This document shows, in pieces, positions 27,717-34,321 of a stretch of DNA of 64,000 nucleotides. Source of the DNA: Burkholderia humptydooensis (GTDB lineage Bacteria; Pseudomonadota; Gammaproteobacteria; Burkholderiales; Burkholderiaceae). The position numbers and the translations under genes were made by a program. Each line of letters begins with the position of its first letter. The first letter of the stretch is position 1. The stretch is from the NCBI RefSeq assembly GCF_001513745.1, contig NZ_CP013380.1, forward strand, positions 3,782,001-3,846,000. Reading direction: 5' to 3'. The notes under the pieces are model-generated. The model made no database searches and was not told the origin of the DNA. It was given only the letters and a program-made list of their open reading frames with translations.

Positions 27717-28268
27717 ATTCTTGTGCGATTGCAGCAGGCAGATCACGATCGCCTTCGCGCCCGCCGCGACGAGTTCGCGCGTTGCGTGCCGCACCTCGTC
27801 ATCGCGCAGCGGAATCACGATGTCGCCCTGCACGTCGGTGCGCTCGGTGACGCCGCGCGTGCGCGACAGCGGCACGAGCGGCTCGTCGTAGCGATGCGTG
27901 TTCAGGTGGATCCGCTCTTCGAGCGCGTAGCCGAGATAGCTCTGGATCGCGCGGCCCATCGAATGGATGTGCTCGAAACCCTTGTTCACGAGCAGGCCGA
28001 CGTCGAGCCCCTTGCGCTACACGACGCGGTTGAGCATCGCCGTGCCCGAGTATACGCAGGTGAGCAGCTCCGGATACACGTCGTCGACGTCCCGCCGCCA
28101 GTGGGCGAGCGCATCCTGCGACGAGTTGAGGATCGCGAGCGATTCGTCTTCGGGATTGCTTTGCGCCTTGCCGACGACGAAGCGGCCGTCCGCGCGCACG
28201 AAGAAGGTGTCGGTCATCGTGCCGCCTGCGTCGATGCCCGGCACCTGGACTTGCGAAAGCCCTTCCAT
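27717..28268 (-). pseudogene. Acetone carboxylase/hydantoinase subunit remnant (acxA-like)
   Basis: 184 codons survive of a subunit that normally has around 700. The N-terminus VPGIDAGGTMTDTFFVRADGR is the ATP-binding start of the hydantoinase A / acetone carboxylase beta family. It has a good ribosome site (GGAG 8 nt before ATG 28268). An in-frame TAG at 28019-28017 interrupts the frame after TAMLNRVV. The homology resumes immediately (RKGLDVGLLVNKGFEHIHSMGR) and ends at LLQSHKN, where it joins the regulator fragment. A nonsense mutation plus a large deletion have inactivated it. An intact sigma-54 promoter remains upstream. Confidence 0.85.
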
Positions 28269-28362
28269 GTTTTCGTCTCCAGTGATTGATGTAGTCGTGA
28301 GCCGCGATACGCCCGAATGAACGTGTTCGTCGAATCGGAAGCGACGGCTCGGAGACGACGTC

Positions 28363-28377
28363 GCAATAGCCGTGCCA
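28363..28377 (-). promoter_or_regulatory. Sigma-54 promoter (-24/-12) upstream of acxA remnant
   Basis: On the minus strand TGGCACG-GCTA-TTGC is an exact match to the sigma-54 consensus TGGCACG-N4-TTGC. It lies 95 nt upstream of ATG 28268, in the right orientation for an acetone carboxylase operon controlled by a sigma-54 activator, of which the C-terminal HTH remains downstream. Confidence 0.8.
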
Positions 28378-28620
28378 TTGGCGGCCGGCGCGCGCGGCGT
28401 GCTGCCAGCCGCGATGCCGGCGATCGAGCATCTCGACGCGGTGCGAGGCACGATGCGACCGTTGCTACGCAGGGGGTGTCCAGCGCGACGCCGCGCGGCT
28501 CGCGCGTTCGGCATGCGTGTTCCGGCACGCGCCCCGGCCATTCATGCGGCCCGGCGCGCGAACCGCCGCGCAAAACATGCGCCGCCGTGTCGCAGCCGCT
28601 CGCCATCGCCAACGCATTGG

Positions 28621-28629
28621 TGCTAAGAT
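28621..28629 (+). promoter_or_regulatory. Extended -10 promoter element
   Basis: TGC-TAAGAT matches the extended -10 form (TGn followed by a hexamer). It is 29 nt upstream of the 33-codon frame and about 260 nt upstream of the DapA-family gene. No clear -35. Confidence 0.35.
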
Positions 28630-28657
28630 CGCCGCTCAGCCCACTTTTCGTTCAGCC

Positions 28658-28759
28658 ATGTCCGCCGCATTTCACTCGCGTTCGCTGTCGCCATCCGCCG
28701 CGCTTGCGGCGCACGCGCGCATGGCCGGGCTGAACCTCAAAAAACGACTCTCCGACTGA
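28658..28759 (+). CDS. Possible 33-aa leader peptide or small protein
   Basis: Encodes MSAAFHSRSLSPSAALAAHA followed by RMAGLNLKKRLSD. It starts 28 nt after an extended -10 element but has no evident Shine-Dalgarno sequence. It ends 11 nt before a strong hairpin, and the DapA-family gene follows 130 nt further on. The arrangement is that of a leader peptide, though there is no run of a single amino acid suggesting classical attenuation. It may be a chance frame. Confidence 0.3.
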   Translation: MSAAFHSRSLSPSAALAAHARMAGLNLKKRLSD

Positions 28760-28770
28760 CGGGGACGTCG

Positions 28771-28800
28771 CATCCCGTCAGGCGATCGCCGGACGGGATG
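28771..28800 (+). terminator. Hairpin between the small frame and the DapA-family gene
   Basis: CATCCCGTC / GACGGGATG, 9-bp perfect outer stem, enclosing the self-complementary GGCGATCGCC. No T-run follows, so it could be an attenuator, a factor-dependent terminator or a UTR structure. Confidence 0.4.
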
Positions 28801-28889
28801 CCCGCGTGTTCACGCACCATTCGCATACCTCGATCCGGCGCCGGCCGGCGGGACGGCTCCCCTCCACCCGTTTCACCTAGAGGATGCAC

Positions 28890-29777
28890 ATGCAATCACG
28901 TTTCGAAGGTATCTGGCTTCCGATCATCACGCCGTTCCACGCCGGCGAAATCGACCATTCGGCGCTCGCGCGCCTTGCGCGGCACTATGCGGACGAAGGA
29001 ATCGCGGGCTTCGTCGCCGGCGCGACGACGGGCGAAGGCGCGCTCCTGAACGCGGGCGAGCAGGAAGCGATTTTCGCGACGCTGCGCGACGCCGCCCCGG
29101 CGCTGCCGGTCGTGCTCGGCGTGACCGCGGTCGCGACGCACGCGGCGGCCGAACGCGCGCGCTCGCTCGCGGCGCTGCGCCCGGACGGGCTGCTCGTCAC
29201 GCCGCCCGTCTACGTTCGACCGACGCAGGCGGGCGTGCAGCGGCACATCGAAGCGATCGTCGAAGCGGCCGATCTGCCCGTGCTCGTCTACAACATCCCG
29301 TACCGCACCGGCGTGAACGTCGAGCTCGATACGCTGAAGGCGCTGTCGCGCGATGCGCGCGTCGTCGGCGTGAAGGAATGCGGCGGGACGATGGAGCGAA
29401 TGCTGCGCCTCGTGCACGAAACGCCGCTGCGCATCCTCTCCGGCGATGACAACCAGAATTTCGCGGCGCTGTGCGCGGGCGCGCACGGCGTGATCGCGAG
29501 CGCCGCGCACGTGCTGCCCGCGTGGCACGTGCGCGCGCACGCATTGCTGCGGGAAGGCCGGCTCGACGACGCGCGGCGGATCGCGGCCGCGTTGCAGCCG
29601 CTCGTCGCCGATCTGTTCGCGGAGCCGAATCCCGCGCCCGTGAAGGCGCTGCTCGCCGCGCAGGGCTGGTGCGACAACGCGCTGCGGCTGCCGTTCCTGC
29701 CGGCGAGCGACGCGCTCGCATCGCGGCTGGTCGCGCATTGGGAAGCGCTGCGGCAAAGCGAAATAGCTGGCGTTTGA
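28890..29777 (+). CDS. Dihydrodipicolinate synthase family protein (DapA-like)
   Basis: A 295-residue class I aldolase of the DapA/NAL family. Seen: GIWLPIITPF, the pyruvate-binding GATTGEGALL, the conserved tyrosine in YNIPYRTG, and the Schiff-base lysine in VKECGG. It can be DapA itself or a related aldolase/dehydratase; its position beside decayed catabolic genes and away from lysine genes makes the exact substrate uncertain. ATG 28890 is preferred over 28884 because AGAGGA then has proper spacing. Its 3' end abuts the truncated convergent hydrolase. Confidence 0.88.
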   Translation: MQSRFEGIWLPIITPFHAGEIDHSALARLARHYADEGIAGFVAGATTGEGALLNAGEQEAIFATLRDAAPALPVVLGVTAVATHAAAERARSLAALRPDGLLVTPPVYVRPTQAGVQRHIEAIVEAADLPVLVYNIPYRTGVNVELDTLKALSRDARVVGVKECGGTMERMLRLVHETPLRILSGDDNQNFAALCAGAHGVIASAAHVLPAWHVRAHALLREGRLDDARRIAAALQPLVADLFAEPNPAPVKALLAAQGWCDNALRLPFLPASDALASRLVAHWEALRQSEIAGV

Positions 29778-30505
29778 GCGAACGGGAGCGCGCCGCCGAC
29801 CGAGCGCGCGATCGTCTCCGGATGCAGCGTCGAGCCGTATTCGTCGTCGCTGCCGTGAATCGCGAGCGTCGGGCACATCACCTGCGGCAACACATCGCCG
29901 AGCGACCAGTCGGCAAATTCCGGCGACAGCCACGTGCCGATCCACGCATCGAGCACCCAGCGCGCCTTGTCGCCGTGATGCGCGCGCAGCCGCTCGAACG
30001 CGTCGCGCCGCTCGAACTGCTCGCGCGCGTCGACGATGCCGGCGCGCGTGCGGTCTTCGACGAACGCCTGCGCGGATTCGGTGATCAGCGCTTCGCACGC
30101 CGACGGGAACGCGGCCGCGCAATGCACGGCCATCCCGCCGCCGACGCTATGACCGAACGCGACGAAACGATCGAAGCCGAGCGCATCGCGCAGCATCGGG
30201 AAAAAACGCCGCGCCTCGTCGCGCACGAAGCCGGCGTCGAGCGTATCCGTGCGCGCATCCGACTGACCGAAGCCGAGGCGATCGTAAGCGATCACGCGCC
30301 GCCCCGCGCATGCGGCCAGCGTCTGCGGAAACGTTCGCCACAGACGAATGCAGCCGAGCGAATCGTGCAGCAGCACGATGGGCGGCGTATCGTCCGGCGC
30401 GCCCGCGCGATGCGGCGCGGGCCAGCATCGCGCGAACAGGCGTCCGCGCCCGGTATCGATCCGGCGATCTTCGGCGGCGTGCGGTTGGTCGTCCATGTTC
30501 GTCAT
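29778..30505 (-). pseudogene. Alpha/beta hydrolase, 3'-truncated
   Basis: About 242 recognisable residues: the oxyanion region VLLHDSLGCIRLW, YDRLGFGQSD, the nucleophile serine in GHSVGGGMA and the acid in HGSDDEYGS. Homology stops at ARSVGGA. The C-terminal part with the catalytic histidine is missing, and the frame runs on for about 160 codons (to 29288) as the antisense of the DapA-family gene, with no stop of its own. This looks like a deletion junction at about 29780. The start ATG overlaps the azlD stop (ATGA), so it was the third gene of the azlCD operon. A non-catalytic fusion product could still be made. Confidence 0.65.
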
Positions 30506-30804
30506 TGACCGAGCAGATGGCGCAACACGCCGGTCGACACGATGCCGATGATCACGGTCGGCAGGATCGACAGGCGGGTCGCGGCGAGCAGCGTGATCGC
30601 GAGCGCGAGCAGATTGGCCGGCTTGTCCGACACGAACGCCGGCGCGATCACCGATACCAGCACGCATCCCGGCACGCTCTCCATCACCGACATCATGCGC
30701 GGGCTCAGCGTGCGATTGCGCAGCACGACGTAGCCGAGAATCCGGCTCAGGTAGGTGGACGAGGCCATCAGCACGATCGTCAGCAGCGTCGGGATGTCGA
30801 TCAT
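30502..30804 (-). CDS. azlD: Branched-chain amino acid exporter small subunit AzlD
   Basis: A 100-residue protein with about three to four hydrophobic helices (IPTLLTIVLMASSTYLSRI, VPGCVLVSVIAPAFV, NLLALAITLLAATRL). It belongs to the AzlD/YgaH family, the small partner of AzlC in an exporter of branched-chain amino acids and analogues. Its ATG overlaps the azlC stop and its stop overlaps the truncated hydrolase start. Confidence 0.9.
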   Translation of the reverse strand: MIDIPTLLTIVLMASSTYLSRILGYVVLRNRTLSPRMMSVMESVPGCVLVSVIAPAFVSDKPANLLALAITLLAATRLSILPTVIIGIVSTGVLRHLLGQ

Positions 30805-31529
30805 GCCGGCTCTCCGCAGGCGACGGCCGCGACGAGGCCGGCGAGCGCGCCCGCCGCGACGTACCACGCGCCCGGCACGAGCAGGGAGGTCGCCGCCGCG
30901 ACGACGAGGCTGACGAGCCACGGGCGGCTCGCGCGCGCGCCTTTCCACATGCCCCGCAGCAGCACGAGGAAGACCGCGGTGAACGCCATGTCGAAGCCGT
31001 ATTGCTCGACGTCGCCGATCGTCGGCCCCAGCGCCGCGCCGAGCGCGGTGCACGAGATCCAGGTGAGATACAGCCCGGCCGACACGCCGAGATAGTACGG
31101 CAGGCTGACGCGCCCGCGTCCCTCGCGCCGCGCGTCGGCGAGCGCCATCGCCCAGCTTTCGTCACACATGAAGAAGAGCGCCGGGAAGGTCTGCTTGCGC
31201 GACAGATGCCGCAGATACGGCGCGAACGCCGCGCCCATCAGGATGTGCCGGCAGTTGACGAGAAACGACATCGCGACGATGAGCAGGATGTGCGGCGGCG
31301 ACGTCCATAGCCGGATCGCGGTGAATTCGGAGCCGCCGCCGAAATTCAGGCCGGTCAGAAGCGGCACTTCGACGACGCTGAAGCCCTTTTGCGCCGCCTG
31401 CGCACCGAGCACGAGCGCGAACGGAACGAAGCCGAGCATCACGGGCAGCGATGCGCGCAGGCCGCGCCAGGCTTCGGATCTTGCAGGGGATTCCTCGGAA
31501 ACGAGGGTGGATGTTGGCAGACTGTTCAT
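30801..31529 (-). CDS. azlC: Branched-chain amino acid exporter large subunit AzlC
   Basis: A 242-residue inner-membrane protein of the AzlC/YgaZ family: SLPVMLGFVPFALVLGAQA, the conserved NFGGGSEFTAIRLW, NCRHILMGAAFAPYLR and MCDESWAMALA. It forms the exporter with AzlD. The start at ATG 31529 has AAGGAG 6 nt upstream. The divergent Lrp/AsnC regulator 124 nt away is the probable controller, as in other azlCD loci. Confidence 0.93.
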   Translation of the reverse strand: MNSLPTSTLVSEESPARSEAWRGLRASLPVMLGFVPFALVLGAQAAQKGFSVVEVPLLTGLNFGGGSEFTAIRLWTSPPHILLIVAMSFLVNCRHILMGAAFAPYLRHLSRKQTFPALFFMCDESWAMALADARREGRGRVSLPYYLGVSAGLYLTWISCTALGAALGPTIGDVEQYGFDMAFTAVFLVLLRGMWKGARASRPWLVSLVVAAATSLLVPGAWYVAAGALAGLVAAVACGEPA

Positions 31530-31653
31530 TAAATCTCCTTCGGGGCAATATTGTCTGCCAAAATCGATGGAATCGGGTTGCGTTGTTGCTATATGCTGAT
31601 GCCAAATTGGGATTGACCGCTGATTTTCGGTATTTTTCTGGAATGGAATTTCA

Positions 31654-32112
31654 ATGAAGCTCGACACCATCGATCGGCGCATCCTGCAGGCGCTGCAACG
31701 CGACGGCCGGCTGCAGAACGTCGAACTCGCGAAAGAGATCGGCCTGTCGCCTTCGCCGTGCCTGAGGCGCGTGCGGCTGCTCGAGGAAGCCGGCGTGATC
31801 GAACGGTACGTCGCGGTGCTCAATCCCGCGATGGTCGGCCGCGGATTGACCGTGTTCACGCGCGTCTGGCTCAAGGAGCAGGACGCGGACACCGTCGATC
31901 ACTTCGCCGAGGCGGTCCAGCAGTTGCCGCAGGTCGTCGAGTGCCACCTGATGGCGGGCGACTGCGATTTCCTGCTGCGCGTCGTCGCGGCCGACATCGA
32001 CGACTACCGGCAATTCCAGATGCAGCACCTGACGCGAATCAGGGGCGTGCAGAGCGTGAAGACCGAGATTCCGCTGCAGAAGGTGAAGTTGACGTCGGAA
32101 GTGCCGGTGTGA
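31654..32112 (+). CDS. Lrp/AsnC family regulator of azlCD
   Basis: A 152-residue Lrp-type regulator. The N-terminal HTH (LDTIDRRILQALQRDGRLQN; LAKEIGLSPSPCLRRVRLLE) is followed by the RAM ligand-binding domain (FTRVWLKEQ, VVECHLMAGDCDFLLRVVA, YRQFQMQHLTRIRGV). It is divergent from azlC. Amino-acid-responsive control of the exporter is inferred from the arrangement. Confidence 0.92.
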   Translation: MKLDTIDRRILQALQRDGRLQNVELAKEIGLSPSPCLRRVRLLEEAGVIERYVAVLNPAMVGRGLTVFTRVWLKEQDADTVDHFAEAVQQLPQVVECHLMAGDCDFLLRVVAADIDDYRQFQMQHLTRIRGVQSVKTEIPLQKVKLTSEVPV

Positions 32113-32144
32113 AGGCTCGGCGGCGCATACGCGCCCTTGCGTCG

Positions 32145-32783
32145 CTACAGCCCCTCCGTCGCGAGCGCCCGCTTCGCCGCATCGCGCGCAGAGACGCGCG
32201 CCGCATGCTCGCTCCACGCATCGCGTCGACCCATGTCGAGCCCGATCGCGCACCCCCACCGATACAGCACGAGCAGGAACGGATCGACGATCGAATACCC
32301 GCCCGGCTCCGCCCATTGCCGCCCGTCGCGCAGCGCCGCGTCGATCGCGCCGTTCGCTTCGTCGATCACGCGCCTTGCGTGCGCGGAGATCGCCGGATGA
32401 ATCGATTCGTCGCCGGCGAACCGCCCCGGCCGCCACAGCGCGCCGTAACCGACGCCGTGCACCCAGCCGACGAGCCACGCGAGCCATTCATGGCAACGCG
32501 CCTCGCGCAGCGGATCGTCGATCGGCAGCAGCGCGGCGTCCGGATGCCGGCGCGCGAGATAGGTGAGGATCGCGGGCGTCTCGGTCAGCACGCGCGCTTC
32601 GCCGGAAATCGCGAGCGCGGGCACGCGCGCCTTCGGATTGATCGCGAGATAGCGCTCGCCGAGATGCTCGCGATGCGACAGGCGCACTGGCTCGGCATCG
32701 AACGGCGCACCGGTTTCCTCGAGCGCGATGTGCGCGGCGAGCGAGCACGCGCCCGGCGAATAGTAGAGTCGATAACTGCTCAT
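32145..32783 (-). CDS. Glutathione S-transferase
   Basis: A 212-residue bacterial GST. The thioredoxin-fold N-terminus begins RLYYSPGACSLAAHIALEE, the PGACS motif carrying the glutathione-contacting cysteine of beta-class enzymes; NPKARVPAL and LTETPAILTYLA complete the G-site. The helical C-terminal domain contains WLVGWVHGVGYGALWRP and DPFLLVLYRWG. Probably cytoplasmic detoxification of electrophiles. Divergent from a LysR regulator 116 nt away. Confidence 0.92.
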   Translation of the reverse strand: MSSYRLYYSPGACSLAAHIALEETGAPFDAEPVRLSHREHLGERYLAINPKARVPALAISGEARVLTETPAILTYLARRHPDAALLPIDDPLREARCHEWLAWLVGWVHGVGYGALWRPGRFAGDESIHPAISAHARRVIDEANGAIDAALRDGRQWAEPGGYSIVDPFLLVLYRWGCAIGLDMGRRDAWSEHAARVSARDAAKRALATEGL

Positions 32784-32899
32784 GATTGCGAGGCCTCCTT
32801 TGCCGACATGAATGGCGATGGCGGCGAGTGTAGGAACCGGATGCGCTCGCGACAAACGATAAATTGTCGTGCTCGGGCATTAGTGTTACTAATACGCGA

Positions 32900-33892
32900 A
32901 TGACACGATCCCGCATTCCACCGTTGCAGACGCTGCGCGCATTCGAGGCTGCGGTGCGGCTGCAAAGCTTCACGCGCGCGGCCGACGAGCTCGCGCTCAC
33001 GCAAGGCGCGGTCAGCCAGCACGTGCGCGCGCTCGAAGCGCAACTCGGCCGCCCGCTCTTCACGCGCGAGCGCAACGGCGCAGTGCCGACGCAAGCCGCG
33101 CATGCGCTCGCGCTGCAAGTGCGGCAGGGCTTGAGCGTGCTCGCGCGCGCGTTCGACGCGACGAAGGCGGTGCGCGCCGCCCGCGCATCGAACACGACGC
33201 TGCACGTGAGCGTGCTGCCGAGCGTCGCGACGCGCTGGCTCGAGCCGCGCCTGCCGCGCTTTCGCGCCGCGCATCCTGCGATCGACGTCGTGCTCCATCC
33301 GGACATCGCGCTCGCGCCGCTCGACAAAGGCAGCCGCATCGACGTCGCGTTGCGCTACGGCCCCGGCGCGTGGCCCGGCGTGGTCGCGGAAAAGCTGATG
33401 AACGAGACGCTGTTTCCGGTCGCGAGCCCCGCGTATCGCAACCGCGATGGCGTCGCGCCGCGCGAGGCCGGCGACCTCGCACGCTCGACGCTCCTGCGAC
33501 ACCCCGCGCAGCCGTGGGAGCCCTGGTTCCAGGCGGCGCGCGTCGATCTCGTCGAACCGCGCCGCGCGCCGCGGTTCGACGATGTCGAATCGCTGATCGA
33601 AGCCGTGCTGAAAGGGCGCGGCGTCGCGCTCGCGCGCCGCTCGCTGATCGCGCCGGAGCTTGCGTCGGGCGCGCTCGTGCGGGTGTCGAAGGTGAGCCTC
33701 GCCGACGTCCACGCGCACTATGTGGTCTGGCGGCCCGGGCATCCGAAAGCGCGCGCGATCGCCGCATGGCTCGGCTGGCTGCGCGACGAGGCGCGCCGCA
33801 AGCCGCCTCGCCGCACGTCCGTGACCGGCACGTCCGTGACCGGCATGTCCGTGACCGGCGGCCGCCAGCAAATCGAAAGCGATTCGTCATAA
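32900..33892 (+). CDS. LysR family regulator (GcvA-like)
   Basis: A 330-residue LysR regulator. The winged HTH is RIPPLQTLRAFEAAVRLQSF followed by TRAADELALTQGAVSQHVRALE, typical of the GcvA subgroup; the substrate-binding domain contains DIALAPLDKGSRIDVALRYGPG. The C-terminus has an unusual addition in which SVTG occurs three times, encoded by three tandem 15-nt units. It probably controls the divergent GST gene. Confidence 0.92.
   Translation: MTRSRIPPLQTLRAFEAAVRLQSFTRAADELALTQGAVSQHVRALEAQLGRPLFTRERNGAVPTQAAHALALQVRQGLSVLARAFDATKAVRAARASNTTLHVSVLPSVATRWLEPRLPRFRAAHPAIDVVLHPDIALAPLDKGSRIDVALRYGPGAWPGVVAEKLMNETLFPVASPAYRNRDGVAPREAGDLARSTLLRHPAQPWEPWFQAARVDLVEPRRAPRFDDVESLIEAVLKGRGVALARRSLIAPELASGALVRVSKVSLADVHAHYVVWRPGHPKARAIAAWLGWLRDEARRKPPRRTSVTGTSVTGMSVTGGRQQIESDSS
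33815..33859 (+). repeat. Three tandem 15-nt repeats inside the LysR gene
   Basis: Units ACGTCCGTGACCGGC at 33815-33829 and 33830-33844, with a one-base variant (ATGTCC...) at 33845-33859. They encode TSVTG, TSVTG, MSVTG near the C-terminus. Because the unit is a multiple of three, copy number could vary without a frameshift. Confidence 0.85.
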
Positions 33893-33984
33893 TATGGCCG
33901 TCGCAAACGGTTCACGTAACCGACGCATCGTTTCCTCATACTAGCGGACGTTCAGCACCCGCGATCCCTCAGGAGACACCCCCG

Positions 33985-34275
33985 ATGCGCCAGCGTCTCG
34001 CCGCCGTCGTTGCAGCACTCTGCGTCGCGCCGCTCGCCGCCGCGTGCAGCGACGATACGTCCCAAGCCCGCGCGAACGCCGACACGTCGCCCGCGTCGCT
34101 GCAAGGCGGCGCCGCGAACGCGTTCAACGGCGGCGCGACGGCGGCCGGCAATGCGCCCGCGGGCGCGAGCGCGCCGCTAGCGACGCCCGTGATCCACTAC
34201 CCGCCCGAAGACAGCGCCGACGACGCATCCGGCGCGACGGCGGCATCCGCGCAACCCGCATCGAATCCTGGCTGA
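33985..34275 (+). CDS. Small putative lipoprotein
   Basis: A 96-residue exported protein. The signal MRQRLAAVVAALCVAPLAAAC ends in a lipobox (LAAAC, cysteine at residue 21). The mature part is low-complexity, rich in Ala, Gly, Ser and Pro, with an acidic PPEDSADD near the end. AGGAG lies 12 nt upstream of the ATG. No family recognised. It precedes phospholipase C by 46 nt and might be co-transcribed. Confidence 0.68.
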   Translation: MRQRLAAVVAALCVAPLAAACSDDTSQARANADTSPASLQGGAANAFNGGATAAGNAPAGASAPLATPVIHYPPEDSADDASGATAASAQPASNPG

Positions 34276-34321
34276 TCGCTTTTTGCCGCGCCCTCTTCCC
34301 CGCAGAGCCAAAGGTGAAAAC

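Larger units (their letters stand above)
28269..28889. other. 621-nt region between acxA remnant and DapA-family gene
   Basis: Contains, from left: the sigma-54 promoter of the remnant, a stretch where activator-binding sites would lie (no clear repeat seen), an extended -10 promoter, a 33-codon frame and a hairpin ahead of the DapA-family gene. Each is listed separately. Confidence 0.45.
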
